From the NCBI GenBank assembly GCA_963757115.1, contig CAVWQV010000015.1, positions 1 through 64,000 of the forward strand: a DNA stretch of 64,000 bases, written 5' to 3'. Below are positions 16,886 to 25,373 of this stretch, one piece after another; the first letter of the stretch is position 1; the number at the start of each line of letters is the position of its first letter. A program made the translations under genes and the position numbers. The stretch is from CAVWQV01 sp963757115. GTDB lineage: Bacteria; Pseudomonadota; Alphaproteobacteria; Acetobacterales; Acetobacteraceae. The notes under the pieces were generated by a model, which made no database searches, was not told the DNA's origin, and worked only from the letters and a program-made list of their open reading frames with translations.

Positions 16886-18043
16886 TCACCGGATCAGCAG
16901 CCATCCGCCGTCGTGGACCTTCACCATCACGCGTGCCCGCTTGTCGAAGCCGTTGTGATTGGTTGGCGACATGTCGGCCACGCCCTGGGTCAGCACAATC
17001 TCGTGCAGTCCTTCGAGCGCGTCGCGCAGCGCGGAGCGGAACGCCGGAGTACCCGGCTCGCCTTTCGCCAGCGCGGCCGGGATGGCTGCTTGCAGCAATA
17101 GGCTCGCATCGTAGAGATGCGCCCCGAACGTAGCCATCGAGCCCGGCCCGTATTTCGCCTCGTACTCGTGCTGGTAGCGGAGCGCGACCGGCTTGATCGG
17201 ATTGTCGTCGGACAGTTGTGAGGCGACGAGGACCGGGCCAACCGGAAAGATGGTGCCTTCGACGTCCTTGCCGCCGACCCGCAGGAAGTCGGCGGTGGCG
17301 ACGCCGTGCGTCTGATAGATCGCGCCAGTGTAGCCGCGCTCCTTCAATGTCCGCTCGGGGAGCACCGCCGGCGTGCCGGCCGCTGCGATCAGCACTGCGG
17401 AAGGCTTGCTCGCAAGCACCTTGAGCACCTGCCCGGTAACGGATGTGTCGGCCCGGGCATAGCGTTCGGTGTCGACGAGCTTGATCCCCTTGGCGTCGAA
17501 GGCGCGCGTCGCTTCCGAGAGCCAACCGTCGCCATAGGCATCGTTGAAGCCGATGAACGCAGCCGTTTTGATGCCGTCGCGCGCCATTTGGTCGGCGACG
17601 GCGTCGGCCATCAGGCTGTCGTTCTGCGGTGTCTTGAACACCCAGGCTCGCGCGCCTCCGGGCGGATCGATGATCTTCGCTGAGGCGCCAAGCGAGATCG
17701 CCGGGATCTGCTTGTCCGCCACCACGTCGATCATCGCGAGCGACGTCGGGGTGGTCGACGGGCCGATCACCACGTCAACGTGGTCTTCATCGATCAGCTT
17801 GCGCGTGTTGGCGACCGCGCGCGTGGCATCGCCGCCGTCGTCGAGCAGCGTGTACTCCACCGGGCGCCCGCCGATGACGGTCGGCAGCAGGGGGACGGTG
17901 TTGCGCTGGGGAATGCCGAGCGAGGCTGCCGGGCCAGTCTGGGCGAGTGTAAGGCCGATCCGGATGGGTTCGGCGGCGCCGGCTACGGTTGCGGACGCAA
18001 CCAGCGCGGCCACCAGCGCCCATCGGCGGGCAGCACAAATCAT
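16886..18043 (-). CDS. ABC transporter substrate-binding protein, branched-chain amino acid type
   Basis: From the ATG at 18043 the product is 385 residues with a signal peptide (ALVAALVASATVAGAAEP). The periplasmic-binding-protein type 1 domain has IRIGLTLAQTGPAASLGIP, VDVVIGPSTTPTSLA, IPAISLGAS and TAAFIGFNDAYGDGW, as in LivJ-like proteins. No permease or ATPase gene is adjacent, so it is either an orphan receptor or uses a transporter encoded elsewhere. The gene diverges from a ThDP enzyme gene 65 bases away, which suggests shared regulation and a small-acid or amino-acid ligand. A further upstream ATG is open but lacks a signal peptide. Confidence 0.88.
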   Translation of the reverse strand: MICAARRWALVAALVASATVAGAAEPIRIGLTLAQTGPAASLGIPQRNTVPLLPTVIGGRPVEYTLLDDGGDATRAVANTRKLIDEDHVDVVIGPSTTPTSLAMIDVVADKQIPAISLGASAKIIDPPGGARAWVFKTPQNDSLMADAVADQMARDGIKTAAFIGFNDAYGDGWLSEATRAFDAKGIKLVDTERYARADTSVTGQVLKVLASKPSAVLIAAAGTPAVLPERTLKERGYTGAIYQTHGVATADFLRVGGKDVEGTIFPVGPVLVASQLSDDNPIKPVALRYQHEYEAKYGPGSMATFGAHLYDASLLLQAAIPAALAKGEPGTPAFRSALRDALEGLHEIVLTQGVADMSPTNHNGFDKRARVMVKVHDGGWLLIR

Positions 18044-18108
18044 AATGCTTCCTCCCGACATTGTGACTGGGTGTAGGGTGGCGCTGCGAACGGTGTCAAG
18101 GAACCACC

Positions 18109-19743
18109 ATGGGGCGGATGACGGCTGCGGAAGCGGCAATCGAGACCCTGGTCCGGCACGGGATCGACACGCTCTACACCCTGCCCGGCGTGCATAATGA
18201 TCCTCTGCTGGACGCGGCGGTGCGGGCGGGCGACGGGTTTCGCGTGCTTCATGCGCGGCATGAGCAGACTGCCGGCTACATGGCCTTGGGCGCTGCCCTG
18301 GTGACCGCCCGACCGCAGGCTTTCGCCGTGGTGCCAGGGCCGGGCGTGCTCAACGCGGGCGCCGCCCTGCTCACCGCATTGGGCATGAACGCGCCGGTGC
18401 TGGCGCTGGTCGGCCAGGTGCCCTCCTTCGCCATCGACCGCGGTTACGGTCACCTCCACGAGATACCTGACCAGCTAGGCTTGCTGGAACACGTCACGAA
18501 GCATGCCGCCCGTATCCGGGCACCGCATGAGGCGCCCGGTGCTGTTGCCTCTGCCCTCGGCGCGGCGACGGGAGGCCGCCCCGGACCGGTGGCGGTCGAA
18601 TGCGCGCTCGATGTGTGGGGAGCAGCCGGGCCGGTGAATTTCCCCGCCCTAGCACCGCCGGAACCGCCGCCGGTGGACGAGACGGCGATTGAGCGGGCGG
18701 CGGAGATCCTCGGCCGGGCGGAGCGGCCGATCATCGTCGCCGGCGGGGGCGCGCTCGGCGCGGGGGCGGAACTACAAGCGGTGGCCGAGGCGCTGGAAGC
18801 CCCGGTGTCCACGTTTCGCCGCGGCCGTGGCGCGATCCCCACTGGCCACCGGCTCGCCGTTTCGTTGCCGGAGGGGCACCGGCTATGGGCGGAAGCCGAT
18901 GCGGTTCTCGCCGTCGGCACACGGCTTTACTGGCAGCAAGCACACTGGGGCGTTGATGACGGGCTCCCGGTGGTGCGGCTCGACATCGATGCGGACGAGC
19001 CTGGCCGGCTGCGCCCGCCGGCCGTTTCGCTCGTGGGCGACGCGGCATCCACGCTTCGCGCCCTGCTTGCTGCGCTGCCGCGCCGCCCTCGGCCGCCGCG
19101 GGACCTCGGGTCGGTGCGCGCCTGGTTTGCCGACAAGCTGGCTCGCCTTGAGCCGCAGCTCGGGTTCGTCCGCGCACTCCGGGCGGCGCTGCCGGAAGAC
19201 GGTGTATTCGTCGAGGAGGTGACTCAGGTCGGTTTCGTCACCCGCCTCGCGTTCCCGGTCGCGCACGCCCGCACTTATCTTTCGCCGGGCTACCAGGACA
19301 ATCTCGGGTGGGGTTTTGGGGCGGCGCTCGGGGCGCAGGCGGCGCTGCCGGAGCGGCGCGTGCTGGCGATCGCCGGCGATGGCGGCTTTCTGTATCAAGC
19401 AGGCGAGCTCGCGACCGCGGTGCGGCACAAGCTCCCCGTCGTGGTCGTGGTATTCGACGACGGCGCGTTCGGCAACGTGCGGCGCATCCAAGCGCTGGCC
19501 TACGGCAACCGGCAGGTGGCGTCCGACCTCGCCAACCCCGACTTCGTCCGGTTTGCCGAAAGTTTCGGCGTTGCGGCGTTCCGCGCGCGCGACGCCGCCG
19601 AACTCGAGCGCGCGGTGCGGGATGCGTTCGAGCGCAATGCTCCGGCACTCGTGCATGTGCCGGTCGGCGAAATGCCGAGCCCCTGGGACCTGATGCTCCT
19701 GCCGCGCGTGCGCGGGGCGGCGGGCCGGCCCGCGCTCCCGTAG
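18109..19743 (+). CDS. Thiamine diphosphate-dependent enzyme, acetolactate synthase-like
   Basis: The 544-residue protein has the three-domain ThDP fold. The N-terminal PYR domain has HARHEQTAGYMALGAAL with the catalytic glutamate and VVPGPGVLNAGAALLTA. The central domain has RPIIVAGGGALGAGAELQ. The C-terminal PP domain has AGDGGFLYQAGELATAVRH and FDDGAFGNVRR, the GDG...N metal/ThDP motif. It resembles the large-subunit-like decarboxylases (acetolactate synthase, benzoylformate or phosphonopyruvate decarboxylase types). No ilvN-like regulatory subunit is adjacent, so it is unlikely to be the housekeeping ilvB. The substrate is probably a 2-oxo acid. It diverges from a periplasmic binding protein gene. 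Confidence 0.88.
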   Translation: MGRMTAAEAAIETLVRHGIDTLYTLPGVHNDPLLDAAVRAGDGFRVLHARHEQTAGYMALGAALVTARPQAFAVVPGPGVLNAGAALLTALGMNAPVLALVGQVPSFAIDRGYGHLHEIPDQLGLLEHVTKHAARIRAPHEAPGAVASALGAATGGRPGPVAVECALDVWGAAGPVNFPALAPPEPPPVDETAIERAAEILGRAERPIIVAGGGALGAGAELQAVAEALEAPVSTFRRGRGAIPTGHRLAVSLPEGHRLWAEADAVLAVGTRLYWQQAHWGVDDGLPVVRLDIDADEPGRLRPPAVSLVGDAASTLRALLAALPRRPRPPRDLGSVRAWFADKLARLEPQLGFVRALRAALPEDGVFVEEVTQVGFVTRLAFPVAHARTYLSPGYQDNLGWGFGAALGAQAALPERRVLAIAGDGGFLYQAGELATAVRHKLPVVVVVFDDGAFGNVRRIQALAYGNRQVASDLANPDFVRFAESFGVAAFRARDAAELERAVRDAFERNAPALVHVPVGEMPSPWDLMLLPRVRGAAGRPALP

Positions 19744-19752
19744 CGGGCGACG

Positions 19753-20472
19753 TCAAGCGTCGCGCCGCAGCTCGACGGCGACACGCAGCAGGGTTTGCGT
19801 GATCCGCGCGCCGGCGCGCACCGTGCCACGGAGATTGCCGGATACCTTGCTCCTGCCGGCGATGCGGCGGCGATAGGGAAGCGGAACTTCCTGGATGCGC
19901 AATCCCGCGTGGGCGGCGCGCATCTGCATCTCGAGGTTCCAACCGTAGGTCATTTCGCGCATCCCGAGCCGCGCCAGCGCATCCAGCCGGATCGCCCGGA
20001 AGGCGCACATATCGGTGTAGCGCACGCCGCTCAGGAGGCCGATCGCCCGCCCAATGAGGAGGCCGGCGAACACCTGGTGGGCGCCCATGCTGCCCCGCTC
20101 CCGTTGCCCGCGCGTGCGCGTCGCGAGCACGAAATCCGCCCGCCCGTCGAGCACGGGCGCCACGATACGGCCAGCTTCGTCCGCCGCGTCCGCCCCGTCG
20201 CCATCCAGGAACAGCGCGACCGTTGCCTCCAAGCTGCGCGCGCGCTCCGCACCTGCGGCGCAGGCACGGCCGTAGCCGCGGCCGACGTCGGTCAGCACCT
20301 CCGCCCCGGCAGTGCGGGCTTCAGCGACAGTGGCGTCCTGGCTGCCGCCATCCACGACGAGCACGGTGCCGACCCACTCGCGCGGCAAGCTCGCCACAGT
20401 TGGGCCGATCGCCCCTGCTTCGTCGAGCGCCGGGATGATGGCGCAAACGGCCTGGGGCGAAGAGCGAGGCAC
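19753..20472 (-). CDS. Family 2 glycosyltransferase, dolichyl-phosphate mannosyltransferase-like
   Basis: The 239-residue soluble GT-A enzyme has AIIPALDEAGAIGPTVASL near the N terminus, VLVVDGGSQDATV, and LFLDGDGADA with the DxD-type metal motif. It continues with GVRYTDMCAFRAIRLDAL and MTYGWNLEMQMRAAHAG. This is the pattern of polyprenyl-phosphate glycosyltransferases. There are no C-terminal membrane helices. It converges with the ThDP enzyme gene, ending 10 bases from its stop. Donor and acceptor are not determined. Confidence 0.87.
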   Translation of the reverse strand: MPRSSPQAVCAIIPALDEAGAIGPTVASLPREWVGTVLVVDGGSQDATVAEARTAGAEVLTDVGRGYGRACAAGAERARSLEATVALFLDGDGADAADEAGRIVAPVLDGRADFVLATRTRGQRERGSMGAHQVFAGLLIGRAIGLLSGVRYTDMCAFRAIRLDALARLGMREMTYGWNLEMQMRAAHAGLRIQEVPLPYRRRIAGRSKVSGNLRGTVRAGARITQTLLRVAVELRRDA

Positions 20473-20515
20473 GCCCGGACGTTACGGAGGATACGCCAGC
20501 CTGGGAAGGCGGCGC

Positions 20516-21431
20516 TCAGGATCGTTGGCCGAAGCACCACTCCGAAGCGGCCTGCTCGGCCAGCGACAAAAAGGCGCGCAGCGTACTCGACAGCAGGCGG
20601 GCAGTGGGAAACACGGCCTGGATCGGGACGGCGGGCGGGCCGAACGCCCCCAGCACCTCAACGAGATCGCCCGCTTTGAGCGCTGCATCGACCTGATAGG
20701 AAAGCGCGCTCGTGATACCTCCACCTTGGCGGGCGTGTTCGATCGCGGCCTCGCCGCTGTTGGTCGCGAAGCGAGGTTCCACCGCCACGGCCAAAGCAGC
20801 CCCACCGCGCGGATCGATAAAGCGCCATTCCCGCGTGGGCGTCATGGGTCGGAACGCGATGAGGTCGTGACCTGCGAGCGCCTCGGGACGTGCCGGCTCG
20901 CCATGCGCCGCTAGGTAGCCCGGGCTTGCCACCAACATCCGTCGGGTTTCACCGACTCGCTTCGCGATCAGCCCCGAGTCGGCGAGCTCCCCGATGCGGA
21001 TGGCAACATCGATCCCGTCCTCGACGAGGTGGACGAACCGGTCCGACAATTCCAGCTCGGCACGGACCAGCGGATAAAGGTCGAGGAACCGGGAGAGCAT
21101 GGGTGCGACGTGCATCCGCCCGAACAGGAGCGGTGCCGAGACCACGAGCCGGCCGCCCGGCTCGGCTCGTTCGCTCTGCGCCGACGCGTTCGGCTTCGTC
21201 CACCTCGGCGAGGATGCGCCGGGCGTGCTCTAGGAAGCGTGCGCCGGCGTCGGTCTGCTTTACCGAACGGGTGGTCCGTTGCAGCAACCGCACGCCGATC
21301 CGGTCCTCAAGGCTTGCCACCAGGCGGGTCACCGCCGGGGCCGACAATCCGAGCTTGCGTGCAGCAGGGGCAAAGCCCTTCGCGTCGCAAACCGCGACAA
21401 ACGCCTGGACGGTTTCGAGGCGGTCGATCAT
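20516..21431 (-). CDS. LysR-family transcriptional regulator, frameshifted
   Basis: The N-terminal winged helix-turn-helix reads MIDRLETVQAFVAVCDAKG, ARKLGLSAPAVTRLVASLE and LLQRTTRSVKQTDAG. The effector domain is in another frame from about 21180: LVVSAPLLFGRMHVAP, IDVAIRIGELADSGLIAKRVGETRR and CFGQRS at the C terminus. A single missing base restores about 305 residues, normal for LysR. It diverges from an FMN-binding-protein gene, the usual arrangement for a LysR target, and a perfect 14-base palindrome lies between them. An ATG at 21458 would add nine residues. Confidence 0.85.
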
Positions 21432-21500
21432 GCCGGCATTTCCGGTGATTGAGGGCAATGAGCCCGCAGGCGGGCGGCCCAGGATTATTTCCGATCCTGC

Positions 21501-21514
21501 AGCAATGAATTGCT
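21501..21514. promoter_or_regulatory. Candidate LysR operator palindrome
   Basis: AGCAATGAATTGCT is a perfect inverted repeat (6+2+6) in the 172-base gap between the divergent LysR and FMN-binding-protein genes. A second, imperfect dyad with GGGCA...TGCCC arms lies at 21542-21560. LysR regulators bind such interrupted dyads near their own promoter. Assignment is by position only. Confidence 0.45.
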
Positions 21515-21603
21515 GAGCGGCCAGATTAACCGCGGCCTACAGGGCAATCAATTACTGCCCGCCTGGGGCGATGTACGGCCGGGCCTTCGTCGGGAGCGCA
21601 TCC

Positions 21604-22245
21604 ATGTCGTTGCAGGTTTCGAGCGATGTCGCCTTCACGCCCGCGGTCAAGGCGGTGCAGGCCCGCCGCGGTTCCCGTGACGCCTTCGCCAAGGTGGAGG
21701 CAAGGGGCGGCTTCCGTACGGCGATCACACCCGACTTGGTCGCGGTTTCTCTCCGAGGTCGATACCGCCTATCTGGCCACCGCCACTGCACGAGGTCAGC
21801 CATACGCGCAGCACCGGGGCGGTCCGAAAGGCTTCATCCGGCTGGTGGACGACACGACGCTCGGCTTCGCCGACTTTGCCTGGGAAATCGGCAATACGTC
21901 ACGACCGGGAATCTCGCCGAGAACGACAGGGCGTTTCTGTTCCTGATGGACTACGCGCACCGGCGCCGCATTAAGCTTTGGGGCCGAGCCCGCGTCGTCG
22001 ACGACGATCCCGCGCTGATCGCGCAACTCATGCCGGAGGGCTATCGGGCGCGGCCCGAGCAGGCCATCCTGTTCCGGGTGGAGGCATGGGACGTCAACTG
22101 TTCCCAGCACATCCCGCAGAAGATCGACGCGGACGAAGTCGCAGGAGCGCTCGCCTCGCTCCAGCAGAAGGTTGCGGCGCTGGAAGCCGAAAACGCGCGC
22201 TTGCACGCTCAACTCGCTGTGCTGGGCAGGGAGACCCGAGATTGA
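21604..22245 (+). CDS. Pyridoxamine 5'-phosphate oxidase-like FMN-binding protein, two compensating frameshifts
   Basis: The outer parts share one frame (MSLQVSSDVAFTPAVKAVQ; then NLAENDRAFLFLMDYAHRRRIKLWGRARVV and IPQKIDADEVAGALA). The middle (LSEVDTAYLATATARGQPYAQHRGGPKGF, IRLVDDTTLGFADFAWEIG) lies in another frame between about 21740 and 21890. Joined, they form a split-barrel flavin-binding domain followed by a short C-terminal coiled coil (LQQKVAALEAENARLHAQLA). Homologues are general FMN oxidoreductases of unknown substrate. The divergent LysR gene probably regulates it. The stop overlaps the next start by 4 bases (TTGA). Confidence 0.8.
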   Translation: MSLQVSSDVAFTPAVKAVQARRGSRDAFAKVEARGGFRTAITPDLVAVSLRGRYRLSGHRHCTRSAIRAAPGRSERLHPAGGRHDARLRRLCLGNRQYVTTGNLAENDRAFLFLMDYAHRRRIKLWGRARVVDDDPALIAQLMPEGYRARPEQAILFRVEAWDVNCSQHIPQKIDADEVAGALASLQQKVAALEAENARLHAQLAVLGRETRD

Positions 22246-22721
22246 CCGATGCCGTTGCACCCCGTCCGCCGTTTCCCCCGTTCTCCGCCGAGACCGCCGC
22301 GGCAAAGGCGCGCAAGGCGGAGGACGCCTGGAACACCCGCGACCCCGAGCGCGTGGCGTTGGCCTACACGCCCGACACATGGTGGCGAAACCGCGCCGAG
22401 TTTCTTGTTGGCCGGCCCGCGGTCGTGGAGTTCTTGCGGCGCAAATGGGCGATGGAGCTCGACTATCGACTGATCAAGGAGGTGTGGGCGTTCACCGGAG
22501 ATCGTATCGCCGTGCGGTTCGCCTACGAGTGGCACGACGATGGGGGACGCTGGTTCCGAAGCCACGGCAACGAGCAATGGGCGTTTGACGGCAACGGCCT
22601 GATGCGTCGACGCGAGGCCTCGATCAACGACGTGCCGATTGCGGCGGCCGACCGCCTGTTCCACTGGCCGCTGGGCCCACGCCCAGCCGATCACCCGGGT
22701 TTATCGCAGCTCGGGCTTTAG
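22242..22721 (+). CDS. NTF2-like/SnoaL-fold protein (DUF1348 type)
   Basis: The 159-residue product probably starts at the TTG at 22242, overlapping the previous stop as TTGA. It contains KARKAEDAWNTRDPERVALAYT, DTWWRNRAEFLVGRPAVVEFL, RWFRSHGNEQWAFDGNGLMRRREASIND and RLFHWPLGPRPADHPGL, the conserved pattern of DUF1348 proteins in the nuclear transport factor 2 superfamily. These are cytoplasmic cone-fold proteins of unconfirmed activity. It is translationally coupled to the FMN-binding protein and converges with an SDR gene, overlapping its end by 4 bases. Confidence 0.85.
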   Translation: MTDAVAPRPPFPPFSAETAAAKARKAEDAWNTRDPERVALAYTPDTWWRNRAEFLVGRPAVVEFLRRKWAMELDYRLIKEVWAFTGDRIAVRFAYEWHDDGGRWFRSHGNEQWAFDGNGLMRRREASINDVPIAAADRLFHWPLGPRPADHPGLSQLGL

Positions 22722-23551
22722 CGGGCGGTCAGCCGGTACCCCGCCGCGGTCGGGGCGGCCGACGTGCCGGCGTCGACCGGCAGCACGATGCCGGTGACCC
22801 AGCGCGCTTCCTCGCTCACGAGGTAGAGCACGGCGTTGCCGATGTCCCAGCCGGTGCCTTCCGTCTTGAGCAGCGAGCGGTCGCGCCGGGCGGCCCGGGT
22901 TTCCTCATCCATCGGCGTATCGCCCGGGGCGCCCACCTGCACCATCGGCGTGTAGACCGCGCCGGGGGCGACGCAGTTGACCCGGATACCCTCATGCGCG
23001 TGGTGGGCCGCCATCGCGCGGGTGAGATTGATCACCGCACCCTTGGACGTCGGGTAGAACAGGTCGGGAAAGCCGCCGAACATCCCGGCGAACGACGACA
23101 GGTTCACGATCGCGCCCCCGCCCGCCTGCGCCATCGCGGGGATAGCGTATTTAGCCATCAACACCATGGATGTGAGATTGACCCGCATGGCCTGGTCCCA
23201 GGCCGCCGGATCCACGTCGACGGCGGTGCCGCGCGGACCGAGGATACCGACATTGTTGACCAGGATGTCGAGCCGGCCCCAGCGTTCGGTCGTGCCCCGC
23301 ACCGCGGCTTCGCACTGCGCGGGTTCCGTTACGTCCGCCCGCATCACCTGGCATTCGCCGCTTTCGCCCCGGATCATTTCCGCGGTGCGTTCAGCCCACG
23401 CTTCCTCCTGGTCGAGCACGGTTACCCGCGCGCCGTGTCGGGCTAGCAGCACGGCCGTCGCCCGTCCGTTGCCGATGCCCTCGCCGCGCGAACCGGCCCC
23501 CGTCACGATGGCCACCTTGCCCCGCAGCCGGTCGTCGCCTCGCTCGGTCAT
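22718..23551 (-). CDS. Short-chain dehydrogenase/reductase
   Basis: From ATG 23551 (MTERGDDRLRGKVAIVTGAG) the product is 277 residues, normal for a classical SDR. It has the cofactor glycine motif GAGSRGEGIGNG, VLDQEEAW, LVNNVGILGP (NNxG), a serine in NLSSFAG and the catalytic YPTSK. The C-terminal SEEARWVTGIVLPVDAGTS is typical. D-type acid after strand two suggests NAD preference. A longer open frame upstream (to 23761) codes for no SDR sequence and overlaps the MFS gene. The substrate is unknown. Confidence 0.9.
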   Translation of the reverse strand: MTERGDDRLRGKVAIVTGAGSRGEGIGNGRATAVLLARHGARVTVLDQEEAWAERTAEMIRGESGECQVMRADVTEPAQCEAAVRGTTERWGRLDILVNNVGILGPRGTAVDVDPAAWDQAMRVNLTSMVLMAKYAIPAMAQAGGGAIVNLSSFAGMFGGFPDLFYPTSKGAVINLTRAMAAHHAHEGIRVNCVAPGAVYTPMVQVGAPGDTPMDEETRAARRDRSLLKTEGTGWDIGNAVLYLVSEEARWVTGIVLPVDAGTSAAPTAAGYRLTAR

Positions 23552-23567
23552 CCGATTTCCTCCCTCG

Positions 23568-24794
23568 TTATCGACGATGCTCGCCGGTCCCATTCCCATG
23601 CGCAACGCCGCGGGCGCGCCGGGGAGGCCCGCTCCTGGCGAGCAAGGTGAAGAGCAGGAACACGGCAAACACCGCCACCAACATCCCAAGCAGGCCGTCA
23701 GGGTTGCGCCAATCCATCGCCATGCCGCCGAGTGAAGGGCCGCCGAGGGAGCCCAGGCCATAGGCCATGATGATTGCGGCGTTCGCCGCGACCATTGCGG
23801 GGCCCGCGAAGCGGTCTCCGGCCATGCCTAACGCCACCGGGTAGATGCCGGCCGCGATGCCGCCCCAGACAAAGAGCAAAGCCCAGAGGCCCCACGTCGG
23901 TAGCGGGGCGAGCGCGAGGAGCAGGGCGCCCGCGAGCCCCACGGCGGCGCAGCCTCGCAGCACGGTTACGCGCCGCACCCGATCGGACAGCACGCCGATC
24001 GGCCATTGCATAGCGATGGAACCGAAGAACACCGCGGACAGGCACGCGGAAGACGTCGCCGCGCCAAGCCCGCTCCGCATGCCCCAGACCGGCAGTAAGG
24101 TCAGCAGGGCCTGTTCGTAGAGGGCAAACATCGCCACCGTTCCGACGATCAATGGCGCCCTTACGAAGATGCGGAGCGGGCCGCCGCCCGCACCGCCAGG
24201 CCGCTGCCCGAGCGTGTCCGGGGCGCCGCCCAAGGTAAGCAAGGGCAGAGCGGCCAAGCTCGTGATCGCGGCGTTGAGCAGGAACGGAGGCCAGCCCGCG
24301 ATGCCGGTGAGCGTCAGCAGCAGCGGGCCAACCCCTAGTCCGCCCGACAGCGCCGCCGCATAAAGCCCGAGCACCCGGCCGCGCGCCGCAGTCCCGGCCA
24401 GCTGGATGATCCACGCCTCGCTCGCGGCGAACATGCTGGAGCCGATGACGCCCAGGAGGATGCGAATGGCGAACCAGGCTGCCATCGAATCGAAGGCCCG
24501 GAGCAGCGGCACGGCAACGATGTCGCAAGCGAGGCAGGCCAGGAGGAAGCGGCGCACGCCGAGCAGCCGGACGCCGCGCGGCATCAGCAGCGGGCCGAGC
24601 ATGACGCCCACGAACCCGGCACCTGCGTTCATTCCGTTCAGGGTGGCGTCCACGCCCCGCTGCTCCAGTGTCAGCGAAAGCAGAGGGCTGCCTTGGCCGA
24701 TGCTGACGCCGAACGTGGTCACGCAAGCGATGGCGGCGACCAGGCTCCAGCCTCGGGCGGCAGACGGCGGGCTCGGCTGCGCGGTTGGGCTCAT
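23568..24794 (-). CDS. MFS transporter
   Basis: From the ATG at 24794 (MSPTAQPSPP) the product is about 408 residues with some twelve hydrophobic helices, in the layout of the major facilitator superfamily. The first half contains GVDATLNGMNAGAGFVGVM and ASEAWIIQLAGTAARGRVLG. The loop between helices 8 and 9 has PIGVLSDRVRRVTVLRG, the second copy of motif A. It resembles YcaD/CynX-like efflux permeases. An ATG at 24812 would add six residues. The small plus-strand gene at 24887 diverges from it. The substrate is unknown. Confidence 0.85.
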   Translation of the reverse strand: MSPTAQPSPPSAARGWSLVAAIACVTTFGVSIGQGSPLLSLTLEQRGVDATLNGMNAGAGFVGVMLGPLLMPRGVRLLGVRRFLLACLACDIVAVPLLRAFDSMAAWFAIRILLGVIGSSMFAASEAWIIQLAGTAARGRVLGLYAAALSGGLGVGPLLLTLTGIAGWPPFLLNAAITSLAALPLLTLGGAPDTLGQRPGGAGGGPLRIFVRAPLIVGTVAMFALYEQALLTLLPVWGMRSGLGAATSSACLSAVFFGSIAMQWPIGVLSDRVRRVTVLRGCAAVGLAGALLLALAPLPTWGLWALLFVWGGIAAGIYPVALGMAGDRFAGPAMVAANAAIIMAYGLGSLGGPSLGGMAMDWRNPDGLLGMLVAVFAVFLLFTLLARSGPPRRARGVAHGNGTGEHRR

Positions 24795-24886
24795 GATGAT
24801 CGGTGAGTGCATGGGACGGCTGCCGGCGTCAAAGCCCGCGAACCGCATGGCTCCTGCGCCGTTCGCTCCGGGAAAGGAGAACCGCA

Positions 24887-25078
24887 ATGTCCGCACATCC
24901 ACCTCCCGTCCCGCCTGAGCAGCGCTCGAACAAGGGTCCCGGCGGCGCATCCGAAGCGCCGGAGGAAGTCAACCCGCCGCCCGGCTACCGCCCGCAGGAG
25001 CGCAATCTGGCCGAGCAAGGTCGGCAGGGTGCGATCAAGCAGAACACCACCAACAAGGGTCACCAGCAGGACCGTTGA
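24887..25078 (+). CDS. Small hydrophilic conserved protein
   Basis: The 63-residue product starts at ATG 24887 behind a strong ribosome-binding site (GGAAAGGAGA, 6 bases upstream). It is highly hydrophilic, rich in Pro, Gln, Asn and Gly, with NPPPGYRPQERNLAEQGRQG and a KGHQQDR C terminus. Similar short proteins with this ending recur in Proteobacteria as hypotheticals; composition suggests an intrinsically disordered, perhaps stress-related protein. A second small hydrophilic gene follows 2 bases later, so they form an operon. Confidence 0.75.
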   Translation: MSAHPPPVPPEQRSNKGPGGASEAPEEVNPPPGYRPQERNLAEQGRQGAIKQNTTNKGHQQDR

Positions 25079-25080
25079 TC

Positions 25081-25305
25081 ATGTCGAAGAACCCCGATAC
25101 CGAGCGCTTCGGCGGCCCTGGCAGCAGCCATCAGGATCGCGAGCATCCTGGCAAGAACCATCAGGACACCGGACACAAGGGTGGTGGCCCGAAAGCGGGT
25201 ACGCCGCCACCTCCCGGCGCGCCGACCAACACGCGAGACAGTCGCACTTCCGGTGGGGGCGGCGAGCGGGACAGCCACCATACCCATACGAGCCGGCGCT
25301 CCTGA
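25081..25305 (+). CDS. Small hydrophilic, probably disordered protein
   Basis: The 74-residue product from ATG 25081 (MSKNPDTERFGG) is rich in Gly, His, Pro, Ser and charged residues (DREHPGKNHQDTGHKGGG), with a His-rich tail HHTHTSRRS. It has no hydrophobic core and is predicted disordered. It directly follows another small hydrophilic gene and is probably co-expressed. I recognise no family; the His-rich tail could bind metal, but that is speculation. Confidence 0.6.
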   Translation: MSKNPDTERFGGPGSSHQDREHPGKNHQDTGHKGGGPKAGTPPPPGAPTNTRDSRTSGGGGERDSHHTHTSRRS

Positions 25306-25373
25306 ACGCCGGTCGGCCACTTCCCCGCAACGGCCGTCCGCTCTAGCCTTCCGATAATGAAGAGGTCGAGCGG

